Notes under the pieces: generated by a model | The model's database searches: none | The model's input: the letters and a program-made list of their open reading frames with translations, nothing else | What the model was told of the DNA's origin: nothing | Shown here: in pieces, positions 1-5,632 of the stretch | How the letters are laid out: every line of letters begins with the position of its first letter | How positions within the stretch are numbered: position 1 is the stretch's first letter | Position numbers and translations under genes: made by a program | DNA from: Candidatus Methanophagales archaeon | GTDB lineage: Archaea > Halobacteriota > Syntropharchaeia > Alkanophagales > Methanospirareceae | NCBI GenBank assembly: GCA_023131215.1 | Contig: JAGLZV010000132.1 | Coordinates: 1-7,608 of the forward strand | DNA length: 7,608 bases | Direction of reading: 5' to 3'

Positions 1-210
1 ACACCAAAGCATGGAAGCTGGCTCAATGCTGCGGAAATCGAGATTAATGTGATGGACATTGAATGTACGGACAGACGGATCGGTGACTTGGAAACACTTG
101 CCAGGGTAGTGGCTGCATGGACCAAGAGAAGGAATGACCAGAAAAAGAAGATCAATTGGAAGTTTACAAGGGATAAGGCGGATAAGAAGTTGTCCAAGTA
201 TTACGTCTAA
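1..210 (+). CDS. IS630-family transposase, C-terminal end (5' end outside window)
   Basis: Frame 1 is open from the first base to a TAA at 208-210, giving 69 residues. They begin TPKHGSWLNAAEIEI and continue through DRRIGDLETL, VAAWTKRRND and INWKFTRDKA. This is the characteristic end of IS630/Tc1-mariner-type transposases. The Glu in the LNAAE block is, by family knowledge, the third acidic residue of the DDE triad that cuts and joins DNA. The upstream catalytic Asp residues lie outside the window, so it cannot be said whether the gene is intact. I see no clear terminal inverted repeat after the stop, although IS630 elements normally end within a few tens of bases of it. The element boundary may therefore fall inside the start of the next gene, or the element may be decayed. 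Family assignment is confident; activity is unknown. Confidence 0.88.
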   Translation, partial: TPKHGSWLNAAEIEINVMDIECTDRRIGDLETLARVVAAWTKRRNDQKKKINWKFTRDKADKKLSKYYV

Positions 211-220
211 GGATTAAATT

Positions 221-1093
221 GTGGAGACACTAGGCAAAATATTTCCAGTTAAAACCATTGAATGGGTATTGCAAAATTTTAAATCGTTGGGTAACAAGAA
301 ATTTGAAAATGTCCATTTACCTTTTCAAGATTTTACGTTTATTAATGCCTTTTTACTTTTATTCTGCTCCGATGTTTCTTTGTTAATTCCCAACAACAAA
401 GAACCTCTCAAACTCCAGCCAATTTTTGGCGATGAAAAGTTTTTTAAGAAATCTCACGTGTTAGAAATCCTAATTAAGAGTTTAGATCAGATAGAAGCTA
501 TAATAGAAAGTTACAATTACAGTAGAGATAAATCCGGTAATGACATGTACAAGGATCTGAAAGTCCTCTTTTTTGAAATTGTTGGTTCACTTAATTCTTT
601 AATTTTAGGAAAAAGGAAAGCGAAAAGCCTCGTATCTAAATTTATTACACTTACGCGGAAAGGGCAAATCCAAATAAAACGTTTAATAGGGGTGAAAAAA
701 TATGACTTTGACCGAAATCAGATTTTAGTAGGGTTTGAGGGGGATCTCGTAAGAGAAAAGAATTTCGTGGTGGTTGACTTGATAAAAGCTGGGAAAAACT
801 TTTCTATTGTGAATGTTTGTCCATCGTCACAGAACTTATGCAGGTTGGAAAAGGAAAAATTAAGAGAACAATGGGCAGTAAATCTTTTGGCTAAAATTCA
901 AAGTATTTATAAAAATAAATTCTCATCCTTTCACAAAGTTTTGGTTGTCACCGTTTGGATAGTACTATGGCTAGTCATTCTTCATATGGTAGTAGGTTTT
1001 TCAAAAGCAATCCTAGGAGCAATTATTGTGCAAATTTTAACTTACATTCCCTTGGAATATGTTAAATTTTATTCATTGCATGAGCCTAGTTGA
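221..1093 (+). CDS. Orphan protein with C-terminal membrane hairpin
   Basis: I do not recognise this 290-residue protein. The GTG at 221 is the first usable start, because an in-frame TAA lies at 215-217. Only a weak GGA at 211-213 precedes it and there is no room for a promoter outside the transposase gene. Residues 1-235 look soluble, mixed alpha/beta and Lys-rich, with an amphipathic helical stretch around 78-130. Residues about 239-259 (VLVVTVWIVLWLVILHMVVG) and 261-281 are two adjacent hydrophobic segments, which suggests a tail anchor or hairpin with most of the protein in the cytoplasm. Base use is visibly more AT-rich than in the transposase, the PurM-like gene or thiC, which fits acquired DNA. 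It may be a passenger next to the IS or a gene whose 5' end was removed by the IS. Reality as a coding region is supported by length and coherent hydrophobicity; function is unknown. Confidence 0.6.
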   Translation: METLGKIFPVKTIEWVLQNFKSLGNKKFENVHLPFQDFTFINAFLLLFCSDVSLLIPNNKEPLKLQPIFGDEKFFKKSHVLEILIKSLDQIEAIIESYNYSRDKSGNDMYKDLKVLFFEIVGSLNSLILGKRKAKSLVSKFITLTRKGQIQIKRLIGVKKYDFDRNQILVGFEGDLVREKNFVVVDLIKAGKNFSIVNVCPSSQNLCRLEKEKLREQWAVNLLAKIQSIYKNKFSSFHKVLVVTVWIVLWLVILHMVVGFSKAILGAIIVQILTYIPLEYVKFYSLHEPS

Positions 1094-1198
1094 CCATCCT
1101 AGGGACGTAGTCCGAATTAAAAGCGACGAAGCAATTAAGGAGCAAACAGAGAAGATAAAAAGCCATGAATAGGTAAAAATTATAGAAGGGGAATAAAA

Positions 1199-1330
1199 AT
1201 GTTCAACCCAAATTTTAGATACACGAACGAAATCGTGAGGCTGCTCACCAAAATATCAGCATCGAGAGAGATAATACTCAATTCGCCGTTGATTCCGAAA
1301 TGGGAAGATAATTGCTCAAAATCTTGTTGA
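1199..1330 (+). pseudogene. Fic-family protein, N-terminal remnant
   Basis: A 43-codon ORF starts at an ATG with a good Shine-Dalgarno sequence (GAAGGGG ending 7 nt before). It encodes MFNPNFRYTN, EIVRLLTKIS, ASREIILNSP and LIPKWED. This matches the conserved leader of Fic/DOC adenylyltransferase-family proteins, which normally continues into an Arg-rich helix, the STAIEGN inhibitory motif and the HxFxxGNGR catalytic loop. Here the similarity stops at LIPKWED. The reading then enters a hairpin and ends after six unrelated residues. Neither the inhibitory nor the catalytic motif is present in the following sequence. A second fragment at 1373-1465 looks like the C-terminal end of the same kind of protein, so this is most simply one Fic gene that lost its core. 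The leader and its ribosome site are well preserved, which suggests the loss is recent or that a short peptide is still made. Confidence 0.75.
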
Positions 1331-1342
1331 TTTCGAGCAATT
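1310..1342. repeat. 14-bp-stem hairpin at the break in the Fic gene
   Basis: AATTGCTCAAAATC (1310-1323) pairs with GATTTCGAGCAATT (1329-1342) across a five-base loop, TTGTT. Thirteen of the 14 positions pair; the exception is A1318 opposite C1334. It starts within two codons of the last residue that matches the Fic leader, so it marks the deletion or insertion junction. There is no T-tract after it, so it is not an obvious terminator. It could be a small palindromic insertion or a structure that promoted the deletion. Confidence 0.8.
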
Positions 1343-1345
1343 AAG

Positions 1346-1382
1346 TGCAAAATGCCGAGTGCAAATTGAAAAATGCAAAATG
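1346..1382. repeat. Degenerate TGCAAA(A)TG word repeat
   Basis: TGCAAAATG occurs at 1346-1354 and again at 1374-1382, with a related GTGCAAATTG between them. The words fill the gap between the hairpin and the C-terminal Fic remnant. The second copy supplies the ATG at 1373 that opens the downstream fragment. The style resembles the other short-word repeats at 5421-5632 and 5821-5855. Confidence 0.55.
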
Positions 1383-1465
1383 TAAAGGAAATAAAAGCAT
1401 TGATAGAATTGGGAGTTATAAAGTCACAGGGAGTAGGGAGAGCGACATATTATGTCCTGGACTGA
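1373..1465 (+). pseudogene. Fic-family protein, C-terminal winged-helix remnant
   Basis: Thirty residues are encoded, including VKEIKALIELGVIKSQGVGR followed by ATYYVLD and a stop. The pattern of a recognition helix, a short linker (LIELGVIK) and a GRATYYVL beta-wing is typical of the winged-helix tail that ends many Fic-family proteins. It lies about 40 bp after the N-terminal Fic remnant, in the same orientation but a different reading frame, with the catalytic domain absent. I read the two as one gene with an internal deletion. The ATG at 1373 is probably fortuitous because it lies in the TGCAAAATG repeat and has no Shine-Dalgarno sequence. The alternative is the end of an unrelated winged-helix regulator, since 30 residues do not settle this. 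Confidence 0.6.
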
Positions 1466-1487
1466 GTTGACGATTGCACAATTAATA

Positions 1488-1612
1488 AACCACGAGATTT
1501 CACAAGATTAACACAAGAAATGGTGGTTAATAGGGGATCAAATCACCGATGAAACACTAAAAACCTATTGCTATTATTATTCTCTCGTGAAAATCTGTGT
1601 AATCTTGTGGTT
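1488..1612. repeat. Degenerate inverted repeat made of 10-nt units
   Basis: The left arm, 1488-1518, reads as successive 10-nt units (CACGAGATTT, CACAAGATTA, ACACAAGAAA). The right arm, 1582-1612, is its imperfect inverse: the reverse complement begins AACCACAAGATTACACAG. The arms agree at most positions if one base is skipped. The roughly 60-bp spacer holds a small AATAGG/CCTATT pairing. No ORF crosses it. It belongs to the same motif family as 5419-5448. It sits just upstream of the PurM-like gene's TATA box, so an effect on that promoter is possible but not shown. Confidence 0.65.
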
Positions 1613-1626
1613 ATAATTTTCGGAAT

Positions 1627-1637
1627 GCCTATATACT
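1627..1637 (+). promoter_or_regulatory. Archaeal TATA box for the PurM-like gene
   Basis: CTATATAC at 1629-1636 lies about 50 nt before the ATG at 1684. With a usual archaeal spacing of about 25 nt from TATA box to start of transcription, the transcript would begin near 1660 and carry a short leader that includes the GGTGA at 1665-1669. The call rests on sequence resemblance and position only. Confidence 0.5.
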
Positions 1638-1683
1638 TCGAAATCAAAGAAGAACTTGAAAGAAGGTGACGAAATAAATAAAA

Positions 1684-3039
1684 ATGGACCTTGAAGGATT
1701 TGCAAAGCGGAAATTAAAAGAAGGAGAAAAAGAAGAGGCAATAATCGCCGAGATGTGCAGTCGCATCATAGAGATAAAGCGTAATCGTATAAGAAAGGAA
1801 GATGCTGAGGAGCTTTCGAGAGCAATTCTGGAGGAAGCGAAGAGAACGATTGATTTAAAAGGCAAAGACGAGCTTGGCATTTTCACGGAAATAAAATCAG
1901 ACGTGAGAATGGGCGAGTTCGGAGTAGGGTCACGAGGCATGGGTGATTTTTATGCTCACGAGAAGATAGGAGAGATAATAGGTGCGACGAGTGCAGTAGT
2001 TGACTCCTCAAGCTTAAGTGATTCGGGAGTGGTGCGTTTTCCAAGTGAAGGTAAAGAAAAATTTGTGGTTGTAACCGTGGATGGAATGCATTCGAGGCTG
2101 AGCGATTTTCCTTTTCTTGCGGGTTTTCACGTTGCACGCGCGGCACTTCGTGACGTATATGTGATGGGTGCAACACCTGTTGCGCTGTTCTCAGACATTC
2201 ACGTTGCGGATGACGGCGACGTTGCTAAGATATTTGACCATATTGCAGGGATTTCAACGGTATCCGATGCGGCTGGCGTTCCTCTCGTAACGGGTTCGAC
2301 GTTGAGAATAGGCGGTGATGTAGTAATAGGAGAAAGAATGACGGGTTGTGTTGGCGCGGTTGGCGTGGCTGAAGCTGTTGTGTCGAGGGAAGGAGCAAAA
2401 GAAGGGGATGTAATATTGATGACAGAAGGTGCAGGAGGAGGCACAATATCCACTGCCGCTTTGTATTATGGCGAACCAGAAGTAGTGAAAGAAACGTTGA
2501 ACATAAATTTTCTACGTGCTTGTAATGCGCTTATCAAAGAAGATATGGTGAGAAGGGTTCATGTCATGACGGATGTTACGAACGGTGGAATTCGTGGTGA
2601 TGCGAACGAGATTGCAAAAGTCGCTGCCGTGAAACTCGTTTTTTATGAGGATAGGATAGGGAGTTTAGTAAATGAACATGTGTTTGGGATGCTGGAAAGG
2701 CGTGAGATAGACTATTTAGGCGTGTCCTTGGATGCTCTGCTGGTTATTTGTCCGGAAGCCATTGCGGAAGACGTGAAGAAAGTTGTAAGGAATGAAAAGG
2801 TGAGAATGGAAGTGGTTGGAAGGGTTGAAGAGGGAAGAGGTGCAGAAATTGTTGTGGATGGCGAAAAAAAGGATTTTGTGCCTAAATTTCGAGAGTCTGC
2901 TTATACGCCGGTAAAGAAGGTTGTGGGAGAAAGTGTAAGTGCGGGAAACGATTTTGAAGAGATGAAAAGGAAAGTGGATAAGGCGGTTGAGGAGGCGATT
3001 CGTAAGCGAGACAGGGCGAAGGAGATGATGAAAATATAA
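1684..3039 (+). CDS. PurM-superfamily AIR synthase/HypE-like protein (archaeal long form)
   Basis: This 451-residue protein belongs to the PurM/SelD/HypE/ThiL superfamily of ATP-dependent enzymes. Residues 1-80 form a helical, highly charged leader. Family motifs follow: TVDGMHSR (131-138), the ATP/Mg region ARAALRDVYVMGATPVAL (151-168), the glycine-rich TEGAGGGTIST (247-257) and DVTNGGIRGDANEIA (297-311). A Lys/Glu-rich helix ends the chain (about 423-448). At 451 residues it is much longer than PurM or HypE (about 330-350). This matches the archaeal group usually called AIR synthase-related or HypE-like (I believe COG1973), common in methanogens. HypE itself ends in a Cys that takes the carbamoyl group; here the C-terminus is MMKI, so it is probably not a true HypE. 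The substrate is unknown. The ATG at 1684 follows GGTGA at 1665-1669, 14 nt before it, and a TATA box. It may be read through into the next gene, 41 nt downstream. Confidence 0.85.
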   Translation: MDLEGFAKRKLKEGEKEEAIIAEMCSRIIEIKRNRIRKEDAEELSRAILEEAKRTIDLKGKDELGIFTEIKSDVRMGEFGVGSRGMGDFYAHEKIGEIIGATSAVVDSSSLSDSGVVRFPSEGKEKFVVVTVDGMHSRLSDFPFLAGFHVARAALRDVYVMGATPVALFSDIHVADDGDVAKIFDHIAGISTVSDAAGVPLVTGSTLRIGGDVVIGERMTGCVGAVGVAEAVVSREGAKEGDVILMTEGAGGGTISTAALYYGEPEVVKETLNINFLRACNALIKEDMVRRVHVMTDVTNGGIRGDANEIAKVAAVKLVFYEDRIGSLVNEHVFGMLERREIDYLGVSLDALLVICPEAIAEDVKKVVRNEKVRMEVVGRVEEGRGAEIVVDGEKKDFVPKFRESAYTPVKKVVGESVSAGNDFEEMKRKVDKAVEEAIRKRDRAKEMMKI

Positions 3040-3080
3040 ATTTAGATAAAGACTTAAGTTTTTAGAAGTGGAGATAAATT

Positions 3081-3989
3081 ATGTCAGATTGGGAGATTAT
3101 TAAACAAAGTTGGTGGATTGTAGTATCTCTCATTTTAGGAATATTGGGTGCAATAGGTGGTATAATCTATTTAAAGAAATTTTGGATAGAAAAAATATCC
3201 CCTCGCCTTCATAGATTATATGAAACAATAAAATCAAAAATACCTAAAGGGGTTGATGAAATGACCAAAGAAGAATTAAAGCAAATAGCCTCTGAACTAA
3301 GAGGCATAAATGAGAAATTAGGCGATATTTTAAAGCTCAAAAAAGATTTTGAGGTGTTAAAAGGGACGGTGTTGAATGAGACAGAGGGGGTCAGAAAGGA
3401 TATATCAGATAAAATAAAAAATGTACAGAAAGAGATAGAGAAAGTAAAGTTTAATGCGGAAATAAAAAGGCTTAATGATGAAGAAAAGAAAAAGTTATCA
3501 GTCTCTTGCGTTCCTAAATTTGAAGGATATTACCCGCCAAGTATTGAATTTGACTTTGAAATAAATAATTCTTTCGAGCAAAGCTTTATACTTGACCGAC
3601 TTTTTTATGAAGCCCGTGCTGGGGCGAATAAAAAAGGATCGTCAAAAATAAAAACTTGTGAGGATGTTTACTTTGATAAAAGAGTTGTGATCCAAGAGGG
3701 CAATAAAACAAAAGTTTCCAAAATATCTATGGTATCGCCTATCCGCTGCGATAAAATAAATGAGAATGTAAGTAAAGGAGGAAAATATGATATTGAATGG
3801 GGAATAAACATTGAGATGTTCTTTGAGGGGGATGATGGATTAAAGTTACTATCTGACACCCTTAATCCGCTGTCAATCTATGCGGAGTGGGAGCAATGGT
3901 ATAAAATGATGAAAGATGAGGAGAATAAATATTGGGAAAAATGGTATAAAAAGAGGAAGGGAAAGGAGGAGAGTACTATTGTAAGTTAG
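3081..3989 (+). CDS. Membrane-anchored coiled-coil orphan protein
   Basis: I do not recognise this 302-residue protein. The ATG at 3081 has a well-placed GGAG (3070-3073, 7 nt spacing). A single hydrophobic segment at about 11-31 (WWIVVSLILGILGAIGGIIY) is followed by KKFW, so the rest probably faces the cytoplasm by the positive-inside rule. Residues about 59-137 are a long charged coiled coil (TKEELKQIASEL, then DISDKIKNVQKEIEKVK). Residues 140-260 look like a beta-rich domain (PSIEFDFEINNSFEQSF, KYDIEWGINIEMFFEG). The tail is aromatic and very basic (EWEQWYKMM, YWEKWYKKRKGK). Codon use is AT-richer than in the PurM-like gene before it. The architecture resembles bacterial and phage accessory proteins that tether a sensor or binding domain to the membrane, but no function can be assigned. 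It lies 41 nt after the preceding gene and 51 nt before the next small ORF. Confidence 0.7.
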   Translation: MSDWEIIKQSWWIVVSLILGILGAIGGIIYLKKFWIEKISPRLHRLYETIKSKIPKGVDEMTKEELKQIASELRGINEKLGDILKLKKDFEVLKGTVLNETEGVRKDISDKIKNVQKEIEKVKFNAEIKRLNDEEKKKLSVSCVPKFEGYYPPSIEFDFEINNSFEQSFILDRLFYEARAGANKKGSSKIKTCEDVYFDKRVVIQEGNKTKVSKISMVSPIRCDKINENVSKGGKYDIEWGINIEMFFEGDDGLKLLSDTLNPLSIYAEWEQWYKMMKDEENKYWEKWYKKRKGKEESTIVS

Positions 3990-4040
3990 AGAATTTTGGA
4001 TGTGATGCATAGCATAATCACTTATGGAAAATAAAGGATT

Positions 4041-4178
4041 ATGAGGAAAGAAAGGGAGATGAAAAAGAAGGACGAAAAGGGGGAATCAGTATTGGTTGAG
4101 ATACTTGGAGAAATTCCCGAGTTCAGAGACCCGATAAAAGCTGTTGCAGAAGGTGCGAAGGAGATAATGCAAAAGTGA
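4041..4178 (+). CDS. 45-residue ORF translationally coupled to the hydrolase
   Basis: This short ORF reads MRKEREMKKKDEKGESVLVE and then ILGEIPEFRDPIKAVAEGAK EIMQK. The first part is a charged, probably disordered leader and the second an amphipathic helix pair. Its TGA (4176-4178) overlaps the GTG start of the next gene (4175-4177) as GTGA, the usual signature of translational coupling. An in-frame stop at 4032-4034 fixes the 5' limit. Translation could begin at 4041 or at the in-frame ATG at 4059; neither has an ideally spaced Shine-Dalgarno sequence. The peptide could be a small partner of the hydrolase or the tail of a lost larger gene. I do not recognise it. Confidence 0.5.
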   Translation: MRKEREMKKKDEKGESVLVEILGEIPEFRDPIKAVAEGAKEIMQK

Positions 4179-4900
4179 TTATAACTTTTCTTGGTGTAGG
4201 TGAAGCCTTCGGGCAATTTGCGAACACATCTATCTTAGTTGATGGTAAGATATTGCTCGATTGTGGACCTCACACCCTACTTCAGTTGCGAAAACTCGAG
4301 CAAGACCTGAAAGAGATCAAACTCGTTTTCTTGAGTCATTTTCATGGTGACCATACTCTCGGTTTACCTGCACTCTTACTTGCTTCTCGTGAAGAAAATA
4401 GAGAAGAAATAATGAAAATAATCGGTCCTTCAGGTCTAAGAGATAAAATAGCTGATTTACTGGAACTTTCATACGAGAAGAGTTTTGAAGACCTTCATTT
4501 TGAGCTCGAGACTCTTGAAATCCCGGATTTGAACGGATGCACAAAATATGGAGATTACGAACTCGAATTCGCACAGACTGCCCATTTAATCGAATGCTAC
4601 TCGATTGCGATTTCAAAAAATGGGAGAAAATTAACTTATACCTCCGATGGTTCTCCAACTGAAGACACTGTCTCGATTGCGAAAAATTCCGACATTTTAA
4701 TCGCGGAAGCATACTGCGAAGGTTTCTCAGGTCATTCTTCAGCAGTCGAAGCAGCTGAACTCGCCTTTCGCTCACACTCTAAATCACTCGCATTAGTTCA
4801 CATATATAGGAACAAGAAAGTGAAAGAAGAACTTGAGAAAGCGAAGAGAATATTTAAAAACTCATTCCTTCCAACTGATTCTCTCACAGTGACGATTTGA
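4175..4900 (+). CDS. RNase Z-like metallo-beta-lactamase-fold hydrolase
   Basis: This 241-residue protein has the full metallo-beta-lactamase metal-binding set. It has LLDCGPHT (28-34), the signature SHFHGDH (54-60, with His55, His57, Asp59 and His60), His137 in TAHLIECYS, Asp158 in YTSDGSPT, His187 in GHSS and His209 in LVHIYRN. This arrangement is that of the RNase Z/ElaC group of zinc phosphodiesterases, probably cytoplasmic. Archaeal tRNase Z is normally about 300 residues and carries an extra exosite arm for tRNA. Here 61-130 is short and I see no such arm, so a role other than tRNA 3' processing is likely. The start is GTG, with GGAG at 4160-4163 and a 4-bp overlap with the 45-residue ORF. 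The neighbours give no substrate. It runs convergently against the broken radical-SAM gene, with a T-tract just after the stop. Confidence 0.85.
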   Translation: MIITFLGVGEAFGQFANTSILVDGKILLDCGPHTLLQLRKLEQDLKEIKLVFLSHFHGDHTLGLPALLLASREENREEIMKIIGPSGLRDKIADLLELSYEKSFEDLHFELETLEIPDLNGCTKYGDYELEFAQTAHLIECYSIAISKNGRKLTYTSDGSPTEDTVSIAKNSDILIAEAYCEGFSGHSSAVEAAELAFRSHSKSLALVHIYRNKKVKEELEKAKRIFKNSFLPTDSLTVTI

Positions 4901-4910
4901 GCATCCTCAA

Positions 4911-4930
4911 ATTTTTGTTTTGCCTTTCTC
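4911..4930 (+). terminator. T-rich terminator after the hydrolase gene
   Basis: Ten bases after the stop at 4900 the plus strand reads ATTTTTGTTTTGCCTTTCTC, with no hairpin. A second T-tract follows at 4961-4975 (TTTTTATTTTTTTTT). Archaeal RNA polymerase stops at such oligo-T runs. The two tracts would end plus-strand transcription before it runs far into the convergent radical-SAM remnant. Confidence 0.5.
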
Positions 4931-4949
4931 CTTCGCTGTTAACTAATTT

Positions 4950-5402
4950 TCACCCGACCCTTTTTATTTTTTTTTCAAGCTTCTTCGCAAATTCTACGTC
5001 AGTAAATGCCTTTAATCTTTTGATTGTGGTGTCATAGGCGTCAATTTGCTCCTCTTCCAGTGTTGTAGAATAATTTGCGGCTCGGTCAATCTCATTTAAC
5101 TTCTGTATCAAAATTCTTCTCTCTTCCTTTGGCATAGCCTTTGAATCGGTCATAGCAGCAGCTCTCGCATAATCTCTATCTGCTCCTAAAAGTATGCCAT
5201 TGGTCTCTAAGATAAAAAGCGGATATTTCGAGTCTTTCACATAACTCAGAACCAATAATAAATGCTCTTTTCCCAGTGTGGGCTCGCATCCAGATAAACG
5301 GAGCTTGTTAATTTTGAGTGCTCGGTATCGTTTCCAGCCTGGGGCGGTTATACCCTCTTCAGCCGCTTTGAACAGCCTTTGAGCAACTTCCTTTGGAGTA
5401 CA
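4950..5402 (-). pseudogene. Radical-SAM protein, C-terminal remnant
   Basis: On the minus strand a reading without a proper start runs CTPKEVAQRLFKAAEEG, ALKINKLRLSGCEPTLGKEH, LLLVLSYVKDSKYPLFILET and NGILLGADRDYARA. It continues AAMTDSKAMPKEERRILIQK to a TAA at 4950. LRLSGCEPTLGKEHLL and FILETNGILLG are core strands of archaeal radical-SAM proteins related to pyruvate-formate-lyase activating enzymes (possibly the COG2108 group). The N-terminal piece lies at 5631-5831, with repeat DNA between. The CxxxCxxC loop that binds the SAM-associated [4Fe-4S] cluster is in neither piece. The fragment also passes directly from ILLGADRDYARA to what looks like a C-terminal helical region, so about a hundred residues of barrel seem to be missing too. 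A TTG near 5255 could start a short peptide, but it would begin inside a core strand. I regard the gene as dead. Confidence 0.72.
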
Positions 5403-5418
5403 AGAAAATAAATTATTG

Positions 5419-5448
5419 ACGCAGATTAACGCAGATTGACACAGATGA
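5419..5448. repeat. 10-nt tandem repeat, ACGCAGATTA family
   Basis: Three consecutive 10-nt units, ACGCAGATTA, ACGCAGATTG and ACACAGATGA, lie at 5419-5448 just outside the C-terminal radical-SAM remnant. Unit length and wording match the arms of the inverted repeat at 1488-1612, so the window holds at least three arms of one degenerate repeat family. Similar CACAGATTAACACAGATT strings recur as unexplained intergenic repeats in many bacterial and archaeal genomes (recollection, not checked). Confidence 0.7.
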
Positions 5449-5491
5449 AAAGATCAATGCCGTTAAAAATAGCCTACTCACTAAATTGTGG

Positions 5492-5632
5492 AAAATCCCA
5501 AATCCCAAGCATCAAATCACAAACAAATTCAAATATCTAAATACAAAACAAACCCTTAGCAGCAGGTGTTTTGAACATTTGAATTTTGGTATTTGGTATT
5601 GTTTGATATTTGGGATTTAGAGTTTGGAATTT
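5492..5632. repeat. CAAAT-word degenerate palindrome inside the radical-SAM gene
   Basis: The left arm (about 5492-5554) is built from AAATCCC, CAAAT and ACAAA words. The right arm (about 5570-5632) is built from their inverses (GAATTTTGGTATTTGG, ATTTGGGATTT, GTTTGGAATTT). An exact 11-mer, AAATCCCAAAT at 5493-5503, is answered by ATTTGGGATTT at 5608-5618; the rest matches loosely. The 15-bp centre around CTTAGCAGCAGGTGT is not repeat-like. With the 10-nt units at 5419-5448 it makes up the roughly 230 bp that interrupts the gene. The right arm meets the last codons of the N-terminal fragment at 5631. There is no ORF or target-site duplication that I can see. Confidence 0.7.

Noticed and set aside
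1080..1172. A 30-codon ORF (MSLVDHPRDVVRIKSDEAIK, then EQTEKIKSHE) overlapping the end of the orphan membrane gene
   Set aside because: No Shine-Dalgarno sequence, no family I recognise, and too short to separate from chance. It could be the tail of a lost gene.
2199..2453. Minus-strand open frames within the PurM-like gene
   Set aside because: Low-complexity Pro/Ser/Thr-rich translations opposite a gene with clear family motifs.
3996..4020. Weak inverted repeat GTGATGC...ATCAC after the coiled-coil gene
   Set aside because: Only five contiguous pairs with a bulge and no T-tract; not convincing as a terminator or operator.
5419..5632. CRISPR array
   Set aside because: The repeats are short, degenerate and contiguous or inverted, with no constant-length unique spacers and no cas genes.
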